Source of the DNA: Thiopseudomonas denitrificans
Lineage (GTDB): Bacteria; Pseudomonadota; Gammaproteobacteria; Pseudomonadales; Pseudomonadaceae
DNA: 64,000 nt
NCBI RefSeq assembly: GCF_002866065.1
Contig: NZ_LNJZ01000001.1
Location: 1 to 64,000 of the forward strand
Direction of reading: 5' to 3'
Each line of letters begins with the position of its first letter. The stretch's first letter is position 1. Shown one piece after another: positions 18,814-26,838 of the stretch. The notes beneath the pieces were generated by a model, which was given only the letters and a program-made list of their open reading frames with translations, was not told where the DNA came from and did no database searches. Position numbers and translations under genes: made by a program.

Positions 18814-19183
18814 GGTTCGTATCGACAAATGGCTCTGGGCCGCCCGCTTTTTCAAGACCCGCAACCTGGCTAAAACCGCCATTGAGGGCGGCAAGGTGCA
18901 TTGCCGTGGTGAGCGCTGCAAGCCGGCCCGTGACCTGCGCATTGGTGACGAGCTGCAGATCCGCTGCGGCTACGACCTGCGTACCGTGGTGGTCGAGGCG
19001 CTGAGCGAGGTGCGCCGAGGTGCACCGGAGGCGCAACTGCTTTACCGTGAAACCGAGGACAGCATCCGCAAGCGCGAAGAGGAAGCGCAATTGCGCAAGG
19101 CCGGAGCCCTCGGTATCCAGACCGACGGTCGTCCCAACAAGAAACAGCGCCGCCAGCTTGATCAGTGGCTTGACCAGTGTTGA
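18806..19183 (+). CDS. hslR: Heat shock protein 15 (Hsp15), S4-domain RNA-binding protein
   Basis: A 125-residue protein that in E. coli binds 50S subunits carrying a stalled nascent chain and helps recycle them. The S4 RNA-binding domain is at the N-terminus (MDKVRIDKWLWAARFFKTRN), and the C-terminal tail is basic and helical (REEEAQLRKAG, GRPNKKQRRQLDQWL). The ATG at 18806 lies inside the end of envZ (8-nt overlap), with only a weak GGAAA upstream, so it is likely translated by coupling. The order ompR-envZ-hslR followed by hslO is as in P. aeruginosa. Confidence 0.93.
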   Translation: MDKVRIDKWLWAARFFKTRNLAKTAIEGGKVHCRGERCKPARDLRIGDELQIRCGYDLRTVVVEALSEVRRGAPEAQLLYRETEDSIRKREEEAQLRKAGALGIQTDGRPNKKQRRQLDQWLDQC

Positions 19184-19196
19184 ATGACTGACAACT

Positions 19197-19310
19197 GTAG
19201 GTTCGAATTTATTCGAACAAATCAGGCTGTTGTCAGGCCCACACCTATTTAAACAAGCCGCATATCGTCAGGGGTACAGCGTTTCATGTGCGAATAAATT
19301 CGCACCTACA
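19197..19310. repeat. GTAG-type REP pair, cluster 5
   Basis: Head 19197-19219 has core GTTCGAATTTATTCGAAC. Tail 19287-19310 has core GTGCGAATAAATTCGCAC. The spacer is 67 bp and has no clear central CCGG hairpin. It fills the hslR-hslO gap. Confidence 0.85.
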
Positions 19311-19375
19311 TATAATTCATGTCCCGGCACTGTACGCACCCGTTTTTTATATCAAAACTATTCTCCAGGTACCCC

Positions 19376-20269
19376 ATGACTGACACCGACTTCACCCAGC
19401 GTTTCATCTTCGACAACCACGATGCCCGTGGCGAACTGGCCACCCTGGAACAAAGCTACGCCCATGTGCTGGCCAAGCACGACTACCCGGAACCGGTGGC
19501 GATCCTGCTCGGTGAACTGATGGCCGCCGCCGCATTGCTGGTCGGCAGCCTCAAGTTTGACGGCCTGCTCACCCTGCAGGTACGCGGCGAGGGGCCCCTG
19601 TCGTTGCTGGTGGTCGAATGCTCCAGCGAGCGCGAAATTCGTGGGCTGGCCCGTTATGACGCAGGCCGTATCGAAATCGGCGCAACCCTGCAGGAACTGA
19701 TGCCCAGCGGCGTGCTGGCCATGACCATTGATCCGGCCGGCGGCCAGCGCTACCAGGGGCTGGTTGCCCTCGACGGAGACAGCCTGGCCGACTGCCTGAA
19801 TGCCTACTTTGCCAGCTCCGAACAGCTGGAGAGCCGTTTCATCCTGCATGCCGACGGTCGCCGTGCCCGTGGTTTCCTGCTGCAACAGCTGCCGGTCGCA
19901 CAGGTGCCGCAGGGCGAACAGCGCGAAGCCAGCTGGCAGCACCTTACCACCCTGGCCCAGACCCTGAGTGCGGAAGAGCTGCTGGGGCTCGACAACATCA
20001 CAATTCTGCACCGGCTGTACCATGAAGAGCAGGTGCGGCTATTTGACGCGCAAGGCGTCAGCTTCAGTTGCAGCTGCTCGCGCGAGCGCTCACAAAACGC
20101 ACTGCTCAGCCTCGGTGAGCAGGATGTTCTGGCTCTGCTGGAGGAGCAAAACGGCCAGATCGAAATGGACTGCCAGTTCTGCAACCAGCGTTATCATTTC
20201 AGCGGCGATGATATTCGCCGGATCTTTGGCCTGGATCACAGGAATGATGGTTTATCTACCGTGCATTAA
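19376..20269 (+). CDS. hslO: Redox-regulated chaperone Hsp33
   Basis: A 297-residue cytoplasmic holdase activated by oxidation and heat. The C-terminal zinc switch is complete: CSCS near 238-241 and CQFC near 270-273 give the CXC...CXXC set, whose oxidation releases zinc and unfolds the linker. The N-terminal domain opens [19 protein letters not shown], as in the family. The ATG at 19376 has AGG upstream. It lies 102 bp before pckA, with a REP cluster separating it from hslR. Confidence 0.95.
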   Translation: MTDTDFTQRFIFDNHDARGELATLEQSYAHVLAKHDYPEPVAILLGELMAAAALLVGSLKFDGLLTLQVRGEGPLSLLVVECSSEREIRGLARYDAGRIEIGATLQELMPSGVLAMTIDPAGGQRYQGLVALDGDSLADCLNAYFASSEQLESRFILHADGRRARGFLLQQLPVAQVPQGEQREASWQHLTTLAQTLSAEELLGLDNITILHRLYHEEQVRLFDAQGVSFSCSCSRERSQNALLSLGEQDVLALLEEQNGQIEMDCQFCNQRYHFSGDDIRRIFGLDHRNDGLSTVH

Positions 20270-20310
20270 TTAAAAAGCTCAGGCATAATAAGCGGATCTT
20301 TTTTTAACCT

Positions 20311-20336
20311 TGTAGTGTTTTGTGCGAAGCACTACA
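20311..20336. promoter_or_regulatory. RccR-type operator upstream of pckA
   Basis: TGTAGT (20311-20316), 14 nt, ACTACA (20331-20336), with the outer pair extended to TGTAGTG and CACTACA. It ends 35 bp before the pckA start. Half-sites and spacing are identical to the glcB and rccR sites. Confidence 0.78.
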
Positions 20337-20371
20337 TTTTTGAACAAACGGCGGGGCCGTTGGGGATCGAC

Positions 20372-21913
20372 ATGACGCAAGCAAACATCAATGTGTACAC
20401 TGACATCAGTGCTGCTGAACTTATTGAACAGGCCGTTCAGCGCGGTGAGGGCAAGCTGGCCGACAACGGCTCGCTGGTGGTGGAAACCGGTCACCGCACC
20501 GGCCGCTCCCCGGCCGACCGCTTCATCGTCAAGGAGCCCAGCACCGAAGCGCAGATCTCCTGGGGTGCGGTCAACCGCCCGGTCGAGCCGACAGTGTTCG
20601 ACGCCCTGTGGGAGCGTGTCCAGGCCTATGTTGCCGAGCGCGACAGCTTCGTTTCCCATGTACATGTAGGTTCCGATCCCCGCTACTACCTGCCGGTCAA
20701 GATGACCACCACCACTGCCTGGCACAACCTGTTCGGCCGCTGCCTGTTCATCACTCCCGAGCAGTACAACCCGTCCAGCAAGTCCGAGTGGCAGATCATC
20801 AACGCGCCGTTCTTCGAGTGCGTGCCCGAGCGTGACGGCACCAACTCCGACGGCACCGTCATGATCAACTTTGCTGCCAAGAAAGTCCTGATCGCCGGCA
20901 TGCGTTACGCCGGTGAAATGAAGAAGTCCATGTTCTCCGTGCAAAACTTCCTGCTGCCAGAGCAGGACGTACTGCCCATGCACTGCGCCGCCAACGTTGG
21001 CGAAGACGGTGATACCACCCTGTTCTTCGGCCTGTCCGGCACCGGTAAAACCACCCTGTCCGCCGACGAAAGCCGCTACCTGATTGGTGACGACGAGCAC
21101 GGCTGGGGTGTTGGCACCGTATTCAACATCGAGGGCGGCTGCTACGCCAAGTGCATCGACCTGTCCGAGAAAAACGAGCCGGTCATCTGGAAAGCCATCA
21201 AGTTTGGCGCCGTGCTGGAAAACGTCGTACTCAACGACAAGCGCACGCCTGATTACAAGGACGACAGCCTGACCCAGAACACCCGTGCCGCCTACCCGCT
21301 GGCCAACGTGGAAAAGGTCACGGCCGAAAACCGTGCCGGCGAGCCCAACGCCATCATCTTCCTGACCTGCGACCTGACCGGCGTACTGCCTCCGGTGTCC
21401 ATCCTCAACAACGAGCAGGCGGCCTACCACTTCCTGTCCGGTTACACCGCATTGGTCGGCTCTACCGAAATGGGTTCCGGCGGCGGCATCAAGTCCACCT
21501 TCTCCACCTGCTTCGGTGCGCCTTTCTTCCCGCGTCCTGCCGGTGTCTACGCCGAGCTGCTGATCAAGCGCATCAACGCCTTCGGCTCCAAGGTGTATCT
21601 GGTCAACACCGGCTGGACCGGTGGCGGCTATGGTGTCGGCAAGCGTTTCGACATCCCGACCACCCGTGGCGTGATTGCCGCCATCCAGAGTGGCGCCATC
21701 GCCAATGCCGAAACCGAGCACCTGGACATCATCAACCTGGACGTGCCAACAGCCGTTCCCGGTGTCGAGACCAACCTGCTCAACCCGCGCAACACCTGGG
21801 CTGACAAGGATGCCTACGACGCGGCTGCCAAAGAACTGGCCGGCAAGTTCATCGAGAACTTCAAGAAGTTCGAGGTGTCCGACGCCATCCGCACAGCAGG
21901 TCCCAAGCTGTAA
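20372..21913 (+). CDS. pckA: Phosphoenolpyruvate carboxykinase (ATP)
   Basis: Converts oxaloacetate and ATP to phosphoenolpyruvate, the entry to gluconeogenesis. The product has 513 residues and is the ATP-dependent type. It has the substrate-loop region [11 protein letters not shown], the P-loop [13 protein letters not shown] near 230, the metal-binding DDEHGWG just after it, and the C-terminal adenine loop [15 protein letters not shown]. The ATG at 20372 fits the family start; GGGG precedes it. An RccR-type operator in the promoter region ties it to glcB and to the regulator gene 330 bp downstream. A terminator follows. Confidence 0.96.
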   Translation: MTQANINVYTDISAAELIEQAVQRGEGKLADNGSLVVETGHRTGRSPADRFIVKEPSTEAQISWGAVNRPVEPTVFDALWERVQAYVAERDSFVSHVHVGSDPRYYLPVKMTTTTAWHNLFGRCLFITPEQYNPSSKSEWQIINAPFFECVPERDGTNSDGTVMINFAAKKVLIAGMRYAGEMKKSMFSVQNFLLPEQDVLPMHCAANVGEDGDTTLFFGLSGTGKTTLSADESRYLIGDDEHGWGVGTVFNIEGGCYAKCIDLSEKNEPVIWKAIKFGAVLENVVLNDKRTPDYKDDSLTQNTRAAYPLANVEKVTAENRAGEPNAIIFLTCDLTGVLPPVSILNNEQAAYHFLSGYTALVGSTEMGSGGGIKSTFSTCFGAPFFPRPAGVYAELLIKRINAFGSKVYLVNTGWTGGGYGVGKRFDIPTTRGVIAAIQSGAIANAETEHLDIINLDVPTAVPGVETNLLNPRNTWADKDAYDAAAKELAGKFIENFKKFEVSDAIRTAGPKL

Positions 21914-21928
21914 CAGCTGACGACTGCC

Positions 21929-21956
21929 AAAAAACCGCTCTCCGGGGCGGTTTTTT
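21929..21956 (+). terminator. Terminator of pckA
   Basis: AAAAAACCGC (21929-21938) and GCGGTTTTTT (21947-21956) form a short stem with a T run, 16 bp after the pckA stop. Confidence 0.85.
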
Positions 21957-21992
21957 GTGCCAGTCACAAAAGCTGCTTCGGTGCATTTTACC

Positions 21993-22127
21993 GTAGGTTC
22001 GAATTTATTCGAACATGAAAGCGATCCGCGAGTTTTGCAATAAAGGGGTCAGGTGCATTTTACAGAGGAAATATGTACCTGACCCTTTAATTGCAGATGC
22101 TGCTGTGCGAATAAATTCGCACCTACA
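21993..22127. repeat. GTAG-type REP pair with a nested element, cluster 6
   Basis: Head 21993-22015 has core GTTCGAATTTATTCGAAC and tail 22104-22127 has core GTGCGAATAAATTCGCAC. A different palindromic element (22041-22090) sits between them, which makes this pair longer than most. Confidence 0.85.
22041..22090. repeat. AAAGGGGTCAGGT palindrome, copy 1
   Basis: About 50 bp: TAAAGGGGTCAGGTGCATTT on the left and TGTACCTGACCCTTTAA on the right, with an A/T-rich middle. The left arm has one extra G. The second copy is at 27051-27104. Elements of this pattern are widespread in gammaproteobacteria and are often discussed with REP-associated (IS200-like) transposases, from memory. This copy is inserted inside a GTAG-type REP pair. 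Confidence 0.8.
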
Positions 22128-22187
22128 GTTGGGTCCGTCATTCTGAACATTTCTTCCCTGTCACCTTTTCCAAGCGGGACGCGTCCA

Positions 22188-22213
22188 TGTAGTGTAAAAT
22201 CCATGCCACTACA
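22188..22213. promoter_or_regulatory. RccR-type operator upstream of rccR (autoregulation)
   Basis: TGTAGT (22188-22193), 14 nt, ACTACA (22208-22213), ending 27 bp before the regulator start. The position implies that the regulator represses its own gene. Confidence 0.75.
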
Positions 22214-22240
22214 GCCAGGCAGCCTAATTGAGAGAGCAGA

Positions 22241-23122
22241 GTGAACCTGTTAAACCACATCAAGGAAACCCGTCCGGAACTGCGCAAGTCAGAGCTGAAA
22301 GTCGCCGAGTATGTGCTCTGCGAGCCGGCTTTGGTGATGCATAGCTCCATGGCGGATGTTGCCCAGGCTGTGGGCGTCAGCGAACCGACCATCGTGCGCT
22401 TCTGTCGTGCCATTGGCTGTCAGGGTTTCCAGGACCTGAAACTCAAGCTGGCACAAAGCCTGGTGGCCGGTGCCAGCTTCGGTCAGTTTGCCATTCACGA
22501 GGAAGATCGGGTCGCCGATGTCGCCCTGAAGATCTTCGATACCACCCTGCATACCCTGATCGATGTGCGTGAGAGCCTGGACACCAGCGCGCTGGAGCAG
22601 GCGATCAGCATGATCGCGGCCGCGCCACGGGTCGAGTTCTATGGTTTTGGCGCTTCGGGCGCAGTGGCGGCGGATGCCCAGCACAAGTTTTTCCGCCTGT
22701 TGTTGACGGCGGCGGCCTACAGCGACCCGCACATGCAGGCGATGTCGGCGGTGACGCTGACGGAAGGCGATGTCGCCATCTGCATTTCCCAGTCCGGCCG
22801 CTCCCGCGACCTGCTGACCACCGCCAACCTGGTGCGTGAAACCGGTGCCGGCCTGATCACCCTGTGCCCCAGCCAGACCCCGCTGGCCGAGCTGGCTACT
22901 GTCAACCTGGCGATCGACGTGCAGGAAGATACCGAGATCTACACCCCGCTGACCTCGCGCATCGCCCACTTGGTGGTGATTGATGTGCTGGCCATGGGTG
23001 TGGCCATGGCGCGCGGACCGGATCTGGTTGATCATCTGAAAAGCGTCAAGCGCAGTCTGCGCAGCTTGCGCCTGTCACCCAAGGCTGCTGCCCGCCCGAT
23101 TGGTGACAAAGCAGACCAGTAA
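22241..23122 (+). CDS. rccR: RpiR-family regulator, RccR type
   Basis: A 293-residue regulator with an N-terminal RpiR helix-turn-helix (SSMADVAQAVGVSEPTIVRFCRAIGCQGFQDLKLKLAQ, about 33-70) and a C-terminal SIS sugar-phosphate-binding domain (FYGFGASGAVAADAQHKF; CISQSGRSRDLLTTA). RpiR proteins respond to sugar phosphates; RccR of P. fluorescens senses KDPG and controls glcB, pckA and pyruvate genes. HexR is the close alternative, but its operator is different, and the three TGTAGT-N14-ACTACA sites at glcB, pckA and this gene favour RccR. The start is GTG 22241 with GAGAG upstream. It follows pckA by about 330 bp. Confidence 0.8.
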   Translation: MNLLNHIKETRPELRKSELKVAEYVLCEPALVMHSSMADVAQAVGVSEPTIVRFCRAIGCQGFQDLKLKLAQSLVAGASFGQFAIHEEDRVADVALKIFDTTLHTLIDVRESLDTSALEQAISMIAAAPRVEFYGFGASGAVAADAQHKFFRLLLTAAAYSDPHMQAMSAVTLTEGDVAICISQSGRSRDLLTTANLVRETGAGLITLCPSQTPLAELATVNLAIDVQEDTEIYTPLTSRIAHLVVIDVLAMGVAMARGPDLVDHLKSVKRSLRSLRLSPKAAARPIGDKADQ

Positions 23123-23167
23123 AGGAAGGGTGGACCCTGCGCTGCGCGCCGGGTGAGACATTGAGCT

Positions 23168-23229
23168 GTAGGTGCGAATTTATTCGCACAGCCGCGCCAG
23201 AGATCCAATGTCCGAATAAATTCGAACAG
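23168..23229. repeat. GTAG-type REP pair with decayed tail, cluster 7
   Basis: Head 23168-23190 is standard (GTGCGAAT arms). The tail near 23209-23229 reads TGTCCGAATAAATTCGAACA: the arm pair no longer matches and the CCTACA end is gone, so this copy is eroding. Confidence 0.8.
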
Positions 23230-23511
23230 AAGCGGTCACAACAGATATTTGGTTGCGAAGCGATACGTCAAATAACCATCCAGTACTGAGTTTGGCGCAG
23301 TCGCAGACTCTATAGTCACCTGCCAGCAGTAAGCCAGCTAACCCCTTTGTCGGCTTTATTTCCCTGCCATAGCTTCCAAAAAATGACCAAAAGTGGCACT
23401 ATCGCACCTCTATTTTATGCATGCATACCGGCCAGTTGCCTTTTATCCGCGCAAACTGGCCCGGGCCCGGTACGCTAAACGCCTGACCGGGCCGTTTTGA
23501 CGAGGTCATTT
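23230..23511. other. Non-coding promoter region of the amino acid ABC operon
   Basis: About 280 bp with no gene. It is A/T-richer than its surroundings, includes an ATGCATGCAT palindrome near 23418 and two short CCGGGCCCGG-like repeats near 23460-23490. It presumably holds the promoter of the transporter operon; I could not fix a -35/-10 pair. Confidence 0.45.
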
Positions 23512-24303
23512 ATGACGCAATCCACTCCGGCCGCGGCTACACCGGCCCTGGAAGTGCGCGATCTGCACAAAAGCTATGGCGATCTTGAGGTCATCAAGGG
23601 TATATCGCTGGCTGCCCACGACGGCGATGTCATTTCCATCCTGGGTTCGTCCGGTTCGGGCAAATCCACCTTCCTGCGCTGCCTGAATCTGCTGGAAAAC
23701 CCGCACAAGGGCCAGATTTTCTTCTCTGGCGAAGAGTTGCAGCTGAAAGCCGACAAGACCGGCGCGCTGCAAGCCGTGCGCAACGAACAGATCAACCGCC
23801 TGCGCACCCAGGTCGGTTTCGTGTTCCAGAACTTCAACCTCTGGCCGCACATGACAGTGCTCGACAACATCATCGAGGCACCGCGCCGGGTACTGGGCCA
23901 GAGCAAGGCCGAGGCCATCGCGACCGCAGAGGCCCTGCTGGCCAAGGTCGGTATTGCCGACAAGCGCCACAACTATCCCAACCAGCTGTCCGGCGGCCAG
24001 CAGCAGCGTGCGGCCATTGCCCGTACGCTGGCCATGCAGCCCAAGGTCATCCTGTTTGACGAGCCCACCTCGGCACTCGACCCGGAAATGGTCCAGGAAG
24101 TGCTGGGCGTTATTCGTGGTCTGGCCGACGAAGGCTGCACCATGCTGCTGGTCACCCACGAGCTGAGCTTTGCCCGCCAGGTATCCAGCCAGATAATGTT
24201 CTTTCATCAGGGACGGATTGAAGAGCAAGGCACACCCGAAGAGGTGTTCGAACGGCCGCAATCCGAGCGTTGCCGTCAATTTATGTCCAGTCACTACCTG
24301 TGA
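23512..24303 (+). CDS. Amino acid ABC transporter ATP-binding protein (HisP/AotP type)
   Basis: A 263-residue ATPase that drives uptake of a polar, probably basic, amino acid. Walker A is GSSGSGKST (about 44), the Q-loop region is VFQNFNLWPHMT, the signature is LSGGQQQRAAIAR, Walker B is VILFDEPTSALDPE and the switch His is in VTHELSFA. The insertion QLKADKTGALQAVRNEQINRLRTQ is like HisP and AotP. The ATG at 23512 has GAGG 5 nt upstream. It is the first gene of the operon, 10 bp before the binding-protein gene. Confidence 0.93.
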   Translation: MTQSTPAAATPALEVRDLHKSYGDLEVIKGISLAAHDGDVISILGSSGSGKSTFLRCLNLLENPHKGQIFFSGEELQLKADKTGALQAVRNEQINRLRTQVGFVFQNFNLWPHMTVLDNIIEAPRRVLGQSKAEAIATAEALLAKVGIADKRHNYPNQLSGGQQQRAAIARTLAMQPKVILFDEPTSALDPEMVQEVLGVIRGLADEGCTMLLVTHELSFARQVSSQIMFFHQGRIEEQGTPEEVFERPQSERCRQFMSSHYL

Positions 24304-24313
24304 GGTCTGACCC

Positions 24314-25069
24314 ATGAAAAACTACAAGAAAATCCTTCTCGCAGCTGCCACCAGCCTGGCTTTGAGCACCGGTGCCATGGCCGCCGACAAACTGCGCATC
24401 GGTACCGAGGGTGCCTATCCTCCGTTTAACCTGCTGGATGCCAACGGCCAGGCCGTGGGTTTTGACCTGGATATTGCCCAGGCGCTGTGCGACAAGATGG
24501 GCGCCGAGTGTTCGGTAGTCCTGTCCGACTGGGACGGCATCATCCCGGCCCTGAACGCCAAGAAATTCGACTTCCTGGTCGCTTCCATGTCGATCACCGA
24601 AGAGCGCAAGATGGCCGTCGATTTCACCGACCGCTACTACAGCAACGGACTGCAATTCATCGCGCCGAAAAGCGTCGACTTCAAGGTTGACGCCGCCAGT
24701 CTGAAAGGCAAGGTGATCGGTGCCCAGCGTGCCACCATCGCCGGCAACTGGCTGGAAGACAACCACGGCCGCAACGTTTCCATCAAGTTGTACGATACCA
24801 ACGAAAACGCCTACCTGGACCTGGCTGCCGGCCGTCTGGACGGTGTACTGGCTGACAAGTTCGTCAACTGGGAATGGCTGGAAAGCGACGCCGGTAAAGA
24901 CTTCGAGTTCAAGGGTGATCCTGTGTTTGAAGACGACGAAATCGCCATTGCCGTACGCAAGGGCAACAAGCAGCTGGTCGAGCGCCTGAACAAGGCCCTG
25001 CAGGAAATCCGTGAAGACGGTACCTACAAGCAGATCAACGACAAGTACTTCCCGTTCGATATTTACTGA
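24314..25069 (+). CDS. Periplasmic basic amino acid binding protein
   Basis: A 251-residue solute-binding protein with a signal peptide of about 23 residues ending AMA-AD. The mature protein shows the family-3 pattern: LRIGTEGAYPPFNLLDANGQAVGFDLDIAQALCDKMGAEC, then DWDGIIPALNAKKFDFLVASMSITEERKMAVDFTDRYY. These contact regions resemble lysine/arginine/ornithine- and histidine-binding proteins (ArgT, HisJ, AotJ). Exact substrate is not decided by sequence. The two permease genes follow only after a 309-bp REP-filled gap, unusual for such operons. Confidence 0.9.
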   Translation: MKNYKKILLAAATSLALSTGAMAADKLRIGTEGAYPPFNLLDANGQAVGFDLDIAQALCDKMGAECSVVLSDWDGIIPALNAKKFDFLVASMSITEERKMAVDFTDRYYSNGLQFIAPKSVDFKVDAASLKGKVIGAQRATIAGNWLEDNHGRNVSIKLYDTNENAYLDLAAGRLDGVLADKFVNWEWLESDAGKDFEFKGDPVFEDDEIAIAVRKGNKQLVERLNKALQEIREDGTYKQINDKYFPFDIY

Positions 25070-25105
25070 TCGGGCAGGGTTGTCGCTCTACAGACTTTAA
25101 AACCT

Positions 25106-25274
25106 GTAGGTGCGAATTCATTCGCACAAAAGACGGCGGTAATGTGCGAATGAATTCGCACCTACGCTAATCTGTCAGAGTGGGGAACGAGCGGCATGGC
25201 ATTGGCGTTACCCTGTAGGTGCGAATTTATTCGCACAAAAAATGACGGTAATGTACGAATGAATTCCACCTATA
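25106..25274. repeat. Duplicated REP pair inside the ABC operon, cluster 8
   Basis: Two whole pairs repeat at 109 bp: head 25106-25128 with tail 25143-25165, and head 25215-25237 with tail 25252-25274. Flanks are also duplicated (GACGGTAATGT inside; TAATCTG after). The second tail is damaged (GAATTCCACCTATA), so it is the eroding copy. The block occupies the gap between the binding-protein and permease genes. Confidence 0.9.
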
Positions 25275-25378
25275 TTAATCTGCCGCCCTGCGTGAAAACG
25301 CAGGGCCCATAAAATGCAAAACGACAAAACACCAATTTTTATCAACACCCATACGACCCTGCCGAAAATATTTTCCAC

Positions 25379-26074
25379 ATGATTTTTGATTTACACGGTT
25401 TTGGCCCCGCCTTGCTGGCCGGAACCTGGATGACCATCAAGCTGGCGCTAGCCTCCCTTGTGGTGGGCCTGATCCTCGGCCTGCTGGGTGCCCTGGCCAA
25501 AACCTCCCCCTATCGGGCGCTGCGCTGGCTGGGTGACGCCTATTCCACCCTGGTGCGCGGCGTGCCCGAGCTGCTCTGGGTATTGCTCATCTATTACGGC
25601 TCGGTCGGTACCGTGCAGGCATTTGGCGAAATGATCGGCCAGCCCGAGCTGGAACTGAGCCCCTTTGCCGCCGGCGTGCTGGCGCTGGGCCTGTGTTTTG
25701 GCTCCTACGCTACCGAAGTGTTCCGTGGTGCCCTGTTGTCGATCCCGCGTGGCCAACGCGAAGCCGGCCTGGCGCTGGGCCTGTCACGCAAGCGCATCCT
25801 CTGGCAGCTGGTACTGCCGCAGATGTGGCGCGTCGCCCTGCCAGGTCTGGGTAACCTCTACATGATCCTGATGAAAGACACCGCACTGGTCTCGGTGATC
25901 GGCCTCAATGAAGTCATGCGTCAGACACAGATTGCTGTCACCGCCTCCAAGCAGCCGTTCACCTTCTTCATGGTTGCCGCCATCATCTATTTGAGCCTGA
26001 CCGTGCTCAGCATGCTGGCGCTGCAATGGTTCGAGCGCCGTGCCAACCGTGGCTTCAGCAGGAGCAGGGCATGA
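25379..26074 (+). CDS. Amino acid ABC transporter permease (HisQ/AotQ type)
   Basis: A 231-residue inner-membrane permease with about five hydrophobic segments (for example WMTIKLALASLVVGLILGLLGAL near 17-40). The ATPase-contact EAA loop is SIPRGQREAGLALGLSRKRILWQLVLPQ. The ATG at 25379 has no good ribosome site upstream; it is kept because the family N-terminus fits. The stop overlaps the next start (ATGA), so both permeases are coupled. Separation from the upstream transporter genes by 309 bp of repeats may lower or uncouple its expression. Confidence 0.9.
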   Translation: MIFDLHGFGPALLAGTWMTIKLALASLVVGLILGLLGALAKTSPYRALRWLGDAYSTLVRGVPELLWVLLIYYGSVGTVQAFGEMIGQPELELSPFAAGVLALGLCFGSYATEVFRGALLSIPRGQREAGLALGLSRKRILWQLVLPQMWRVALPGLGNLYMILMKDTALVSVIGLNEVMRQTQIAVTASKQPFTFFMVAAIIYLSLTVLSMLALQWFERRANRGFSRSRA

Positions 26075-26760
26075 ACTGGGAACTGATCTGGAAATACCTG
26101 CCCAAGCTGGGCGAGGGTGCCTGGCTCACGCTGGAACTGGTCGGCATCGCCGTGGTGGTCGGCCTGGTACTGGCCATTCCGCTGGGCCTGGCCCGCACCT
26201 CACGCCACTGGTACGTGCAAGCTGTGCCTTACAGCTATATCTTCTTCTTCCGTGGGACACCGCTGCTGCTGCAGCTGTTCCTGGTGTACTACGGACTGGC
26301 CCAGTTTGACGCCATCCGTCAGGGCCCACTCTGGCCCTACCTGCGTGACCCCTACTGGTGTGCGCTGATCGCCATGACCATGCACACCTCGGCCTACATC
26401 GCCGAGATCATCCGTGGCGCCATCCAGTCGGTGCCGACCGGTGAAGTGGAAGCGGCCCGTGCACTGGGCATGTCGCGCCTGCAAACCGTCTGGCACATCG
26501 TTCTGCCACGGGCGGCGCGCATCGGCCTGCCGGCCTACAGCAACGAAGTGATCCTGATGCTCAAGGCCAGCTCGCTGGCCAGTACCGTCACCCTGCTGGA
26601 ACTGACCGGCATGGCGCGCACCATCATCGCCCGCACCTACATGCCGGTAGAAATCTTCTTCGCCGCCGGCCTGTTTTATCTGGTCATGACCTTCATCCTA
26701 GTACAGATCTTCCGCCTGCTGGAACGCTGGCTGCGCGTAGACATGCTGCAGGGTCGTTGA
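26071..26760 (+). CDS. Amino acid ABC transporter permease (HisM/AotM type)
   Basis: A 229-residue second permease of the importer. It starts MNWELIWKYLPKLGEGAWLTLELVGIAVVVGLVLAIPLGLAR, has the EAA loop SVPTGEVEAARALGMSRLQTVWHIVLPRA, and ends in a hydrophobic segment followed by RWLRVDML. AGGAGCAGGG precedes the ATG at 26071, which overlaps the previous stop by 4 nt. It is the last transporter gene; the AotO-like gene found with aotJQMP in P. aeruginosa is absent. Confidence 0.92.
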   Translation: MNWELIWKYLPKLGEGAWLTLELVGIAVVVGLVLAIPLGLARTSRHWYVQAVPYSYIFFFRGTPLLLQLFLVYYGLAQFDAIRQGPLWPYLRDPYWCALIAMTMHTSAYIAEIIRGAIQSVPTGEVEAARALGMSRLQTVWHIVLPRAARIGLPAYSNEVILMLKASSLASTVTLLELTGMARTIIARTYMPVEIFFAAGLFYLVMTFILVQIFRLLERWLRVDMLQGR

Positions 26761-26775
26761 TGCTCCACCCAAAAT

Positions 26776-26833
26776 GTAGGTGCGAATTTATTCGCACAAA
26801 CCGTACTCATGTACGAATAAATTCGTACCTACA
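26776..26833. repeat. GTAG-type REP pair, cluster 9
   Basis: Head 26776-26798 has core GTGCGAATTTATTCGCAC; tail 26810-26833 has core GTACGAATAAATTCGTAC. The spacer is only 11 bp, the shortest in the window. The tail ends 6 bp before the methyltransferase start. Confidence 0.85.
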
Positions 26834-26838
26834 GAAAA

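Noticed and set aside
23385-23420. TGGCAC near 23393 as a sigma-54 promoter for the ABC operon
   Set aside because: The -12 element (TTGC) is not at the required distance; CACCT is found in its place.
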